Below, piece by piece: positions 11,236 through 22,529 of a stretch of 64,000 nt of DNA (position 1 is its first letter; every line of letters starts with the position of its first letter). Both the position numbers and the translations under genes were made by a program. Below the pieces are notes generated by a model. That model was not told the DNA's origin, ran no database searches, and worked only from the letters and a program-made list of their open reading frames with translations. The DNA lies in the NCBI GenBank assembly GCA_018806985.1, contig JADANN010000107.1:477533-541532 (forward strand), read 5' to 3'. The stretch is from Angiostrongylus vasorum (taxonomy: Eukaryota; Nematoda; Chromadorea; Rhabditida; Metastrongylidae).

Positions 11236-12479
11236 CATGCTTATCGAAACCTATCATTCGCACCTCGTGCTATTCGAAGAGTAAAGTGGTGGAGTTCGTG
11301 TGAAAGGTGGATAAGAAAGGTTTAAGCGGGTAAAAAACATTACTTGTTCTCTCCAGACTTTCATTATTCATTATTGTTAATCACTCAAATGTTTATTATG
11401 TGGCGTTTTTCGGGAGCTGAGCTCTACGTCCATGTATTTTCTCATTGCGGAAATTAAAAGAAATGATTCAATTTTTATCACAAAAGTACTGTTAACTATT
11501 GTTGTGGTCTTCCCAACGGTTTACTGCCTCATCGTGGCTTGAAGGTGTTCCTGGGCGTTGGGCCGCGGTGTCCAGCGGGAGCATTCGTCCCCTTGACATG
11601 GTCTCCCAAGCTGCGAAGAAGTCAGGCGTTTCCAACAGAAAACCCAGCTAAGAGTAAACCAATTCAGGATTCACCACCGTTCTGGTATCAAACTAGTCGC
11701 ATGGTGGCAAATCACCCTCTGATCCACAAAAGCGGAGACTGCCTTTGGTGGTGACGACCTGGAGCAGACTTTGGCCACGTTGACACCTAGAGACTCCAGG
11801 AAGCCACAATGGTTAGACCAGCAAAACTCCGAAAAATGGTGATTATGCTAGGGGGCCGCAGAACCAGTGAAGACAGGCAATCAAGGTTTCTAGGTAAGCA
11901 TTGTTGTGGGTCAAGCCATAAGTGATAGTTTTACCAACTAGAGCTCTAGAGACTTTCTCGATAGGCATTACAGGGGTAAACTGTTGTAGTTCATGCTGCT
12001 ATGTAAAAAAAAAGAAAGAAAAAATGATAACATGCTAACGCCGTCCTTGCTGTGTCTTGAATCTAAGCGGGAATCGTTAAAGATGCAATTCTTTTCGTCT
12101 GTTCTTCATTAATGTCAAAGTGAGTAGTCAGGGGAAAACGAAAAGCAAAGTGGTTTGCTCTTGTAGGAATCGATCTGTTCCAGATTTGTTGTCTTCCCGG
12201 AAAAAGTGACATCGCTAAGAGACGAATTTGAATATCTACTGCCACGACTAGTTGATCAGTGTTTTTTTTAAAAAATTGGTTCTCTGCTGAAGTTTTGAGA
12301 TCGGAAAATATCAGAACGTGTTCATCGGATCAGCAAAACATTTATATAGGGGGGAGGCTCATCTACGTTCTTATTATTTTTACCAGATTCCATTTACACT
12401 ATTATTCGCTTCTATGACCTATTAGCGAAAGCATCGATAACCTCTCTAACTTAAACGTGATATATGGGCGGTTTATATC
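11236..12479. other. No recognised gene; one GC-richer open frame
   Basis: A plus-strand open frame at 11,539-11,754 (SPKLRRSQAFPTENPAKSKP) stands out by higher GC content. It could be the leader of a transposable element, but I cannot assign it. The rest is AT-rich without signals. Confidence 0.35.
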
Positions 12480-12970
12480 TCCGCACAATAAAGGATTTTC
12501 GGAAAGCTACCCATCTTGTAGATGATGCCTCTAGGCTCTTGTAAGCACCTAAAACGCTCGTTTCCTCATATTAAGCCTCGATACCAAATCCTTCATCATG
12601 TTGGGTTCTCTACCCCTGATAGACACAGTTGCATCATTCGGAGATATTCGTTCCGTTTAGCATCATAGAGCGTCATGAACGAATCAATTTCTCATGAACA
12701 TCGTTTTCATGAAATTACGGCTAATTCGATTTCATTCTGTAAATTCTATCCAAATCGGCCAATAATGCTTTCAAGTTAATAGTTTTTGATGACACAAGAA
12801 TCATTTCATCAACAAAACGAAGATGATAGTACTGCCAGCCATCGGCTTTCACTTCAATCTCATCGAGCTCATTTTTTCGCTAGTCGTTTTCGAGAGCGAC
12901 AGTAATTTTAGCAAGATCGTGGAACCCATCTTTCTACTTCGATCCAATCTTTGCTGAACGATGGAATTAT
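12480..12970 (-). mobile_element. RTE reverse-transcriptase fragment
   Basis: The minus strand reads LDEIEVKADGWQYYHLRFVD followed by EMILVSSKTINLKALLADLD, matching the MGVKVDGRQLHHLRFADDIV block of the RTE protein. The catalytic FADD is changed to FVDE. NGTNISE and a degraded YLGREI follow. Strongly diverged and frameshifted. Confidence 0.7.
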
Positions 12971-13789
12971 AGTTGCAAGTTGCATCGCAGGTCATGAGCC
13001 TTCGTCATCTTCTCTGCCTGGGCTGAGTCGAAGAACAATGTTGATGACTTTAAGGCAAAGTGGAAACTTCTACTTTTGAGATACTTGGGTGGGTCTCGTA
13101 TGCATAATGCAACATGATAAACATTCTTGTAAGCCGTTTTCTATTGTCTTCTACTCAGTGTTCTCTCAGCTCTGTCATAGATGAATCGTGTATAAAGCTT
13201 GTAGATGAGAGGCGGTCGCCAGGAGGCAGAGTGGGCGATAGATCCCGATGTCTCTTCTTTCCTGTTTTGTCGACGTCAACACTACATAATTTCAAGTGAC
13301 CGTTTCCTTCAATTCTTTCGATTGTCGCAATGGCAACTGCTCTCACATTCTTCGGCATTATAACGCTTTGAACTGATATCCCCCAGTACCGCTAAGAAAG
13401 CTCCTTAAAAAATACTGAAACTAAAACAATGTTAGCTAAGAAGTCTAGGACGGACATGAGTCGGAGTACTGATACCTGTTGATTGTGAATGGCTAGAACC
13501 CTTTCTATAAAACCCATTAATCCTTTTGGTAAAGGGAAACCTTTAGTCTAAAATAGGTTTCTCGGAAATCCGAAGGGAAAATGCTAAACTCGTACCATGC
13601 AGGAATCATAAAATGTGTTGAGGCGGTTAAACCCTTGGGAGGACGAAAAGGTAATAACATCTCACAGCTGGGCAGGAGGAAACATTCGCATTATAGTGTT
13701 TTTTAAAACAGAGAGAATATAGTAGAGACATCGCGAAAGATTAAACCTTGTGCCCACCTCTGCGACCCAGCAGTTCTATATGATCAAAT
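12971..13789. other. No recognised gene
   Basis: Short overlapping open frames on both strands near 13,114-13,358 lack motifs. GTAAAGGG and AAACCC runs near 13,500-13,640 show no clear repeat partner. Confidence 0.35.
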
Positions 13790-14146
13790 ATGCACTTCAG
13801 AAATTTTGAGCGCTACGTAAATAGGATGGAAAGATCACTCAGAATTGTCGGACGCTTTATCGACATAGGGCTGTTACGACTGTTAATCATCACAGAACTG
13901 AACGAGGAAGGCGAAGTTGCCACCTGTGTCAACGATTATCAGAAACATTGCCCTGTGGTCGAAAATGTCAAAACAGAAGGGCCAAACACATTAAGTGTCT
14001 CGAAAAAATCTGCTGAACAGTATTCCATCAATGATAAGCACATAACGAAGATTCCTGGCGCTCCACCGTTTAAGCAGATTCCTCAAGCAAGTTCTGAAAG
14101 GAAAAAAAAATGCTTCTCGAATCATTGCAATGAGCTGAACCTTTGA
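13790..14146 (+). CDS. Uncharacterised open frame (possible exon)
   Basis: An unbroken 118-codon frame from ATG to stop with hydrophilic, protein-like composition in its second half: VATCVNDYQKHCPVVENVKT, then a lysine/serine-rich tail ending CFSNHCNELNL. There is no signal peptide, membrane segment or family I recognise. Nothing upstream looks like a promoter; a TTCAG lies just after the ATG at 13,795-13,801, so the true exon could start there. It is not similar to the mobile elements in the window. It could be a terminal exon of a host gene or chance. Confidence 0.25.
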   Translation: MHFRNFERYVNRMERSLRIVGRFIDIGLLRLLIITELNEEGEVATCVNDYQKHCPVVENVKTEGPNTLSVSKKSAEQYSINDKHITKIPGAPPFKQIPQASSERKKKCFSNHCNELNL

Positions 14147-14854
14147 TCAACTCTGGTATCAGCGGAAATGAGTGGAGACTGCTTTCGCATGATCTAGTCA
14201 CTCCACGTCTAAAGGAAGACAGAAAGATACATGTAGCTTACTATACTAGAGCTATCTAGCACGTTAGAGTTAGTTTTGCTAATGGCAAGTTTTTTGTATA
14301 ACGTCACTCAATATGAGATAAAGCACTTCCCATCTATCTACTAAGCTATTAAGCTTAGTGATTAGTGCGATTTCATCGTGTTATATATGTTAGTTCACAC
14401 TCCAATCTATAGATTCGCCATTTGGGCGGTATTTAAAAACCTGGTGAGTTACAGTCAACAACAGTTATAAGGTACTTATCGGAGCTGTGTTGAGTGACGT
14501 GCTTTCGAAAGCTTGGTTAGCACAGAGAGCGCGCGTTTCGTTGGAGTGGTTTTTATAGTATTAAGGTTTTGTATGCGATCTTTTTTCTAGCAACAGAAGA
14601 AGCATAAGACGAACGGTTTGCCGAGAGCATGTTCTTGGTCTTACAAACTTCTTCGAAGTCTTGATAGGCTCATCATGCCGCTCACGCTTTCTTCATATTC
14701 ATTTTGTGTTGTTGCTCATTTAGATTTTTTAGCGTTCCAATTTGTCCAGCCCATATTTGATGCGTCAAGATCATTCTATTATGCGCGAACATTTTTTTTC
14801 TTGATACGTTATATTCATGTCATTTGCAGCGTATAGTTAGAGTTGTCCTACAAT
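14147..14854. other. No recognised gene
   Basis: AT-rich. The 72-codon plus-strand frame at 14,618-14,836 is rich in hydrophobic and aromatic residues, as expected by chance from AT-rich DNA. No splice signals stand out. Confidence 0.35.
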
Positions 14855-15025
14855 ACCCACTGGATCGATCCCGCGCATTGCTGAGAGGATAACAGCACTG
14901 ACTTGATACATTGGTTGGCGCTCTTAAGTACAGGCCAAAAAATGAATTCAATCATTTCTACAATGCTTAACGAAAAAAAATGTAACGTGCATCCGCCAAG
15001 GATTGCTCACCTCTGGAAGCCTTAT
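14855..15025 (+). mobile_element. SINE1 fragment
   Basis: Carries a box B-like GGATCGATCCCGCGCATT, the body motif GAGAGGATAACAGCACTGAC and the tail GTGCATCCGCCAAGGATTG of SINE1. The box A end is missing. Confidence 0.65.
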
Positions 15026-15404
15026 CTCTTTACTTTGAAATTTCCGTTTCGGTTAATCGCTTAGCGCCAGCACAGAAGCGTCTACCAGCATTCATCTTGG
15101 TCCCGACCTTTTTCAGTTCTACACTGCGCGTGCTCTCTAATTAAGCAAATGCTAAACTCTAGTGAAGGTGACATATTTTCGATTGTATTTTTTGTAGCAA
15201 ATAAACTCTTCTATTTTCTTGAATGAACGAAAGTGAAACTAATCATGTTGACGGCTTTCTGTAAATGAATAATAGTATCTTCCATGTTATTGCTTTCAAT
15301 TAGTAGATTAGTCATGATGCTAACGGAATCGTTGCTACAACATGCCAAGAGTGCCAACAAATTATTTCTGACGACTTTTCAGTAGCAAATGTTTACGGGC
15401 AGAG

Positions 15405-15760
15405 AGCACAGTGGTAGTGGTGCCGATCATCATGGGCACGGTCCTGATTCGATCCCTCATCTGCTCAACAAGTATCTCAACCTTCCAGCAGCATAAGATT
15501 CGTACGACTTGCCTGGGAAAAGTTGACTCCCTGCAATCCAAGTAGAAACTCTCTAGTCCGGCTACTTCTGGACTTCAAGGGGAATCGACTCGACCAGCAT
15601 TCAACGAAATTTATGATGGAAGGGAAATCCCTGAGAAGTGGCCAAAGCCAGACTTGAAAATTGGAAAACCTTCGTGGATGAGTGGTGCGAGGTAACGAAT
15701 CAAGTGTGGAAGAGCCGGGATCCCCATAGTAGTTGTGAAAGAAGGGTCGTGTAAAAAAAA
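15405..15760 (+). mobile_element. SINE2 copy
   Basis: Box A-like GCACAGTGGTAGTGG near 15,407 and box B GATTCGATCCC near 15,441 are spaced as in a tRNA gene. The body and the RTE-like tail (GTGCGAGGTAACGAATC..., GTGAAAGAAGGGTCG) follow. No poly(A) or TSD could be assigned with confidence. Confidence 0.75.
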
Positions 15761-16074
15761 AGGTGCATATTTTGTTCTGCCATAAAGGGAAAACATCTAA
15801 GACTAAGAGTACGATAATGTAGAGAGAAGAAACTGAGTGATATGTTCTTAAACTAACGAAGCGACTTCGCGTTGAACAATTTTCTCTCTAAACCACGCCG
15901 CTGCTCAATAATTTGCAACGAGAACGCGTTATTCGAAGTAAATAATTCCACTCCTCTGCAGTAACGATTCAATTAAATATCAATGACACTGCTCGAGCCA
16001 AAAACATTCATGTAAAATTTTTTTCAATAAAAAATCCATATTTGAGATGATTCATTTCATTAAGATGTTTTCTG

Positions 16075-16330
16075 AAGTGCGCTTAGCACAGTGGTTGCGG
16101 TGCCCTGCAATGCACATGTGGTCAATATTTCTATTCTGCATACTGGGCTTATCAACCCTTTCATCCTTCTTGGTGCGGAAAATTGCTGCTAGACTTGCAT
16201 GGGAAGACAAAACCCGCCAAGATATATCGGTGGGCCACTGCGAGTCATTGTATCGGGCAGATACGCATTTCATCTCTAATGATGCTTGATGAAATTGAAC
16301 GCGCAGCCTCAAGGATTGTGCGACTGCTCA
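16075..16330 (+). mobile_element. SINE1 copy
   Basis: Starts with TTAGCACAGTGGTTGCGG (box A), then the family body (GAAAATTGCTGCTAGACTTG, CGGTGGGCCACTGCGAGTC) and the tail GAACGCGCAGCCTCAAGGATTG. Box B is degraded. The overlapping open frames on both strands are not genes. Confidence 0.75.
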
Positions 16331-16784
16331 GCGCTGAAAGCACTGTCCTTTTATCCTCTATTGTATTTATTTTTTACAGCGCTCTACGTTATTACTTCTA
16401 ATCCAAGAGGACTACCTATGCAATTTGCTGGAGGCCAGCCACATTTAGAGCAACTGACGAAACCACAGGCCAAGTACATGCAAATTCTTGGCTACGTCGT
16501 TAGCAATCGTGTTTTCACCGTGTCTGAAATAGCTCAGTATAATTGACTAAGGAGTAGTGAGGTATAGTTGTGATTTTGAAGGCGCCGGCCTTATTGCCTT
16601 ACCATCTGGATGCGTTCATCTGTGAGTGTTGTAAATATTGTTTTATTTTAAACAAAAATTAAACGCTCATTTTTAATGAATCTAGTCATAGTGAGCACAG
16701 TATATTTGTTCAATTCTTCTGCACTCCGAGTTTATGTGCATTTGCGGCAGCTTTCTCGTGACAGGCTTATGTCCGTACGCTACG

Positions 16785-16920
16785 CTGCCATCAGCAATCA
16801 CTCTTTAACGGGAGTGATCCGGAGAGCACAAATTGGCATTGAACCCAGTTAAGCTGAGACTGTGGCATTTGGCCAAAATTTTTGAAATATCTCAGCATCA
16901 TTGTAGTTATATTCCACATT
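16785..16920. mobile_element. Deleted foldback element
   Basis: The first half (GCCATCAGCAATCAC...GGCATTGAACCCAGTTAAGC) is the satellite unit in minus orientation. The second half (TTTGAAATATCTCAGCATCATT..AGTTATATTCC) is the unit end in plus orientation. Most of both arms has been deleted. Confidence 0.7.
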
Positions 16921-17034
16921 TTAATTTAGTTCCCTTTCTTCCGCGTCACAAAAGCAAGGCGAATATGTTAGCGAGCACAGATTACTTCGATAATACCTAG
17001 AAAAGTTTCGTACATTGATCTTGTCAAGGGATGT

Positions 17035-17290
17035 GTTTAGCGTAGTGATTAGAGGTGACTTGCAATACACATTCAGTCCGTCTCTGGTTCCTTCCCGCGT
17101 CAAGCGCTCTTTCTGCTCTTCCGGTGTATGCAAATTACTATCGTATTTTTTGTGGAAGGATAAGAGCACTAAGTTCTTACAAATGCAGGTCATTGTACAG
17201 GCCAGATATGCATTGGGGTCAGCGCATAATATGCTATGGATGAAGTCCGATGCTAAATGCAACCCTTAGGGATTGATCACTGTTAAGTCC
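17035..17290 (+). mobile_element. SINE1 copy, diverged
   Basis: Begins GTTTAGCGTAGTGATTAGAGG (degraded box A), followed by the SINE1 body and GTACAGGCCAGATATGCATT, then AATGCAACCCTTAGGGATTG. The short open frames on both strands here are shadows. Confidence 0.65.
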
Positions 17291-18239
17291 TTTATCTATA
17301 TCCTTCAAACTGGTTGCCGTATAAAAAATGCATACATCTCAACACGTAACAAATCTATGTAGGGTTTTTAGAGTCCATGAATCTTCTGTAAACATGTTCA
17401 GCAGCGGTTTTGTTGCTCAGGATTTTCTAAGAAAACAATTGCTGATTTGTTTCAAAACACAGGAGGGAGAGATCCGCTTCGAGAAGTTTCGCTGAAGATG
17501 CTGAACGGCAGAGTTCCATATTCAAATCCTTGCATCTTCTGACGAAGTGTTAGTGGGTGTTTCTGTCTACTGCAAACGAGAATTTCCGTATAATCAACCA
17601 TTTTTGATGTAAATTTGGCATATTAAAAATGTTTTTGTCTTTCACCTTCGTTCCGCTTTACAAAGAACATCACAGTTTCTTGTGCAGAATTTTTTTCCAC
17701 CGTCTGTCACAAGACAACGAAGAAAATGTTTTCTTGTACAGATGAATAGCAATGCAAAGTATATAGTGACGATCGTATTGCTGTTCGTTCAATTCACGTG
17801 GAATCTAATTGCCTCATTTGTTCTTCTTTTTTCCAGCAATATACTTGAAACGCGCTCCGAAAGGGTTGTTTTACTTATAGACCATGTCATTGGGCAGGCT
17901 GTGATGTGCGTGGATATCCCTCAGTTGTGGTCTTCAAGGTGTCGACGCGTGTGCGGACTGAAGTATCAGAATCTTGTTAATTTTGAATGCTCTCCACAAC
18001 CCTTTCACTATTCAAACATAATCATTTTTCGTCTTGAAATTTCTGTTTCAATAGCTACAGCAGAAAAATATCTGAAAAGTGGGTGAACGTTGGAAAGGAA
18101 AACATCAATGGTTCTCCACATGTTTCATCGGTGGATCAGTCGATCAGATCATATCTCATCAAATCTCTCATATACTCTATATCTTTTATGATACAGACTT
18201 TACACAATTCCTTTAATTCTCCATTCCATTACTTTTCAG
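17291..18239. other. No recognised gene
   Basis: Contains a 134-codon plus-strand frame at 17,682-18,086 with a hydrophobic stretch (IVTIVLLFVQFTWNLIASFV). It has no family match, no clear acceptor and AT-driven composition, so I do not call it a gene. Confidence 0.3.
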
Positions 18240-18930
18240 GATTGTGAATGGCTCTTGTTGGATGCAGGATAAATAACACAACGATTTCTTTGCCAAAACA
18301 CAAACCCTGCACAATACTGAAAAAAAAACTAACTTAAGCTTTCAAGGGAGAAAGTCGTAAAACGGACATCATTTCACACTGGAGAAAAAACTGAACAAAA
18401 AACTGGCACATGAAACTCACAGAAGAGATGCAATCAACGTCCGTCTGACTACTACACTGCGGTAGTGAATCTCTTGAATGTTCGGACTTGGTGATCGAAG
18501 ATATCAATACGACGGAATATCAAACGACAGTCCAGCATCTATAATAAATCTCAAAAACCTACGTGATGACCATGAACAGATTCATAAAAATTGAGCATTT
18601 TACTTGTATTTAAAATGAAGTGACGTTCACATCAATTATCAACGAAAGCATTCGGGGGAAAAAGCAATACCATGAAATTTAGCGAAGAAAAAAAATATGG
18701 TACTGTTAGGTGGAGCATGTGAGGCCCAAAACTAATCGGAAAGAAGGCAAGAAGCCTTGAAAGACAAGCTCTTGCTCACTTTGCAATGAATCCCATTCTT
18801 CTTGCGTAAGGCTACGGCTGAGCACTTATCGGCATAAAATAACACTAGCGGAGACTATTAAAGACGTAGGGGTTGACGATTGCATATAAGCCTTAAAAAT
18901 AACGAATTCAAAAGCAACCACAGCATGAAG
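18240..18930 (+). repeat. Direct repeat, left copy
   Basis: About 690 bp repeated in the same orientation at 20,040-20,712. Shared landmarks: CAGCATCTATAATAAATCT, GAAAGAAGGCAAGAAGCCTT, GACAAGCTCTTGCTCAC, CGTAGGGGTTGACGATTGCA. Similarity is high at the right end and lower at the left. The two copies bracket about 1.1 kb that includes the inverted repeat shared with 10.6-11.2 kb. No LTR hallmarks (TG...CA ends, primer site) are evident. Confidence 0.75.
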
Positions 18931-18934
18931 CCAC

Positions 18935-19530
18935 GTAGTGATAGAAAACAACAGAACGTTGTCAAGTTGGGGGGTATTTAAAAGTTGCGAGGTAGATTTT
19001 CAGTCATTCTCCAGCATCCTTCGCAATAATCTCCAGGCATGCAGCTTACGAAGGTGGGTCTATCATCCGCCAGAGTTTGACAAGACACCTACTTTTTGTC
19101 GTGAAGTTTTGAGTTAAATTGAAATAGCCGCTGTGTTTTCTACTAGTATGAAGGCTTAGTCATAGTGATTTAGGAAACTTCGTAATTTTTCAAATGATCA
19201 GCACTCATCTACTGACCGTCTACGTCTTGATGGCTTTCAGAGCCGTTTGTTCAATCGCTTTGAAGTATATACCTTCAAGCCTTGAAGAGCCAAAGAGGTA
19301 TGTTTCTCAGAAATTTATACTTTTTGGCGAGATTGTTTGTTGTCTGAGTGCATTAATTACAGCAGATCGTGCATTTGCAAACGGCGAAATGAAAGCTATC
19401 GTCTGACAGCCTGGATCAACTACCGCACTCGTCTCTACTAACGCTAGTCTTCTTTTTTTATTGAACGCTTTAGTTCAAATAAAGTGTTCATAATAAAGCA
19501 GTGTTCCATTCAAACCCTTAAAGTAACTTT
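18935..19530 (-). repeat. Inverted partner of the repeat at 10,640-11,235
   Basis: Reverse-complement match over about 600 bp to 10,640-11,235. It begins immediately after the left direct repeat, so the two repeats form one composite unit here. The 70-codon frame at 19,194-19,406 is not supported as a gene. Confidence 0.75.
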
Positions 19531-20039
19531 TCAGAGTAACTTAATAGTTGGTTCAATTTAGACATACATAGAATTACAGAGAGGTGCATTGACTTGAATA
19601 AGTAGAGGTGAACAATGCTATGGTTTTCGATGCGAGATGATCAAGAACGTGGTGTTCTAGGCTCTTAAAAGACGAAACGACGATGTATTGTCATAGGAAA
19701 ACTGGTTAATAACTACAAAAAACACAAGCTTAGAACATGAACTCATTACAAAAGCACCGAAATGGGTGAGAGGTCATGTCCAAAGCAAATCCTTTTCGCT
19801 ACTCGAATAAAGTTGTTGTAAGTGAGTAACCCTGTTTAAAATTTTAGGAAAGCGAAACTTTTAGGAAACCAGTGTAACCAAAAAGTGTGATGCAACAAGA
19901 CCAACATGAACTAGTAGATCTATAAGTGCACAAAATGTCTGCAATAGGAAATGATGACTATGGAATAATTGTAACCTCACCTCCCGCAAAAATTGGTTAC
20001 AAAAGGGCGAGATGTATGGCTCTCACTGTACGTAAAGTG
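19531..20039. other. Interior of the composite repeat, no gene
   Basis: AT-rich, with no motif on either strand. Confidence 0.35.
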
Positions 20040-20712
20040 AATTGCACAACATGTTCTTTGGCAAAACATATGCTAATACTGCAAAGAACCGATTTAGGCT
20101 TCCACGGAAAAGCCGTCGTGAAACGGCCATCACTTCAAAGCGCAGAAAAAATTGAAAAAAAAAGTGACCCATAATACTCACAGATGAGACGCAATCAACG
20201 CCCATCTGAATACTACGCCACGGCAATGAATCTCTAGAATATTCAAACCTCATGGATCAATGGTACCGATGCGACAAGCTACCAAAGGACAATTCAGCAT
20301 CTATAATAAATCTGAAAAACCTACTGTGCTGCCCATCACTAGATTCGCTACAAGTGAACACTTGACTTGTTTTTTAAAATGGTGCAACATTCACAACACT
20401 CATTGACGAACACGTTCGGAGGGTAGGGACATAAGACAGGCACTATCACGAAATCTGGAGAACGAAGAGATATGGTACTGTTGGGTGGGGCATATGAAGC
20501 TGAAAACTATTCGGAAAGAAGGCAAGAAGCCTTGAAAGACAAGCTCTTGCTCACCTTGCAATGAATCCCATTCTTCTTGCGTAAGGCTACGGCTGAGCAC
20601 TTGTCAGCATAAAATAACACTAGCGGACACTACAAAAGACGTAGGGGTTGACGATTGCACATAAACCTTAAAAGTAACGAATTTCAGAGCAACCGTAGCA
20701 TGAACGTTACAA
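20040..20712 (+). repeat. Direct repeat, right copy
   Basis: Second copy of the 18,240-18,930 repeat, ending at GTAGCATGAACG where the left copy instead continues into the 18,935 segment. Some short frames here read through on both strands but have no motif. Confidence 0.75.
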
Positions 20713-21934
20713 GAATAGATAACGGTTCCAGGACCAAATACGTTTTTGTGGAATCTTCTTCTACCGGAGCACTTGTGTGGATTCTGCTCATAAACGATTG
20801 TGTAGAATTCAACATATTTTGAACTGTACGTAGGACCATATTTACACACTTGTTTACGACCTAACACTTATTTCTCTTTTTACACGACGAGGCATCACAT
20901 ATCGTGTGCTTCGTGGCGCTCGTTTCATTTTTTTCACTGTTCCATCGTACTCATCATGCATAGAGATCTTCGTATTTGCCTACCGCTTCGGCTATTGTTT
21001 GATTACTTTTGTTCTTTTTTACAAATATAGCTGAATTCTTTTCGAGGGGATCCTCTTTGGAACTCGGGAATAGCTGTGCTTGCTCGTTCTTGGATTTCCA
21101 GCACAGCTGGTCGTAAACAAGTTTATAAATGATTAAATGTAAATGTCGTAACGGACGTCGTAGATATGGCTCCCTCCAAACCCACTGAATAGCCTCAGTT
21201 AAGTAATGTTAGACTTGCTTGAGGTTGAATAACCACAATAACCTTTTTTCATTTTACCACCTTGACTAAACTTTCTGATCAAACAGACAGTCCAGTGACT
21301 TTAGTAGAACACTGAAGCATTTTGTTGCCTACTTTTTTCGTCATTAAAATAAGTGAATATTCATGAACGGATTGCCGCACTGAAATTCGATAAGCTATGC
21401 TGTCATTGAGCAGTCAGTCGACTAATCACACTAATAACAGCTGTCGAAGATTTCCGGGCGAAACGTGGTCTGTCAACCTTTTTTTCTAACCCAAAGCTCC
21501 ACAGTAGTGCAACGACCATCTCGTTGTTGGAGATACACGAAGACTATCACCGTTTTCGCACGAGCTCCTCAAGTTTTTCTGTTTGGTGAAAGGATGAGCA
21601 CAAGTAGCTCGTAAGCGCCTTGTGACGATGGTCGGAGTATATTGGCCAAGTATTTATCGGAGGTGACACCCTTCTCTCATATATTTGCTTCCCAGTCAAT
21701 TATTTATTTGCTTCCGGTTGAACTGACGTGTAAGATAGAATTCGCGTAAACACAAGTACATAAATACCAGTATACCTGAATGTAATAACGTCCACACGAA
21801 AGGCATCAGTAAATTTGGCCCCCCAGAGCATGAAACACATCATCTATGTGCATCTGCGTCTCAGCGCTCATATGTGCTAGCTTTTGTTCCATATTTAACC
21901 CTCTGGCATTGTGTTGCGTGTGAAACTACTTCAG
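20713..21934. other. No recognised gene
   Basis: AT-rich sequence. No coding motif, splice pair or repeat partner in the window was found. Confidence 0.35.
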
Positions 21935-22385
21935 TGATGCTGATATATTTGTAAAACTCGGACCGCAGGTGTCTACGGTGGGGAACAAGCACGCTACTAC
22001 CCTTTACGTGCTCTAACGTGTTCACCACCACACCTTGCAGGTCCTCCGTTTGGTCTGTCTCTGAGCTAGTTCGAACAATCAGTGCCATCAGCAATCACCC
22101 GTCAATGGGATTGATCTGGGGAGCCCAAATCGGCATTGAACCTAGTTAAGCTGAGGCTGCAGTTGAAATCACAATGAACAATGAAATTAATCCTGTTGAC
22201 GGGCTGATTGCTGATGGCAAAAGATCGATAGAACTACAGGCCAAACGAAGGACCCGCATGATGTGGTGGTGAACGCGTTAGTCCCCAGAAAGGGTAATAG
22301 CGCGTTCGTTCCCCAGAGTGGACAGCTGCGGTCCGGAGTTTTGCGAGTATATCAGCATCATTGGAGTAGCATGAATTAGTTTCGT
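21935..22385. mobile_element. Foldback element of the satellite family
   Basis: The left arm (21,940-22,165) is the unit in minus orientation (CGGACCGCAGGTGTCTACGGTGGGG); the right arm (22,190-22,375) is in plus orientation (TGACGGGCTGATTGCTGATGGC, CTGCGGTCCGGAGTTTTG). The outermost bases pair (CTACTTCAGTGATGCTGATATA with TATATCAGCATCATTGGAGTAG), showing terminal inverted repeats. No convincing target duplication was found. Confidence 0.8.
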
Positions 22386-22529
22386 CAAAGAAACGTAAAA
22401 AACGTTGCAGGGCTTTCTAACTGATAATTGTTGACTTCGCCTACCAAATTTAATTATCTTTTTGGTAATTTTTTTTCGTACATTTGTAAATATGTTCCTA
22501 CGAAGCACCGTTTTTGTGCTGTGCCAGGT

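Noticed and set aside
17682..18086. A 134-codon plus-strand frame with a hydrophobic stretch suggesting a membrane protein
   Set aside because: The hydrophobicity follows from TTT/ATT-rich DNA. No acceptor, promoter, family motif or matching frame nearby.
18240..20712. LTR retrotransposon with 690-bp LTRs
   Set aside because: The direct repeats lack TG...CA ends, no primer-binding site or polypurine tract is visible, and the 1.1-kb interior has no gag or pol.
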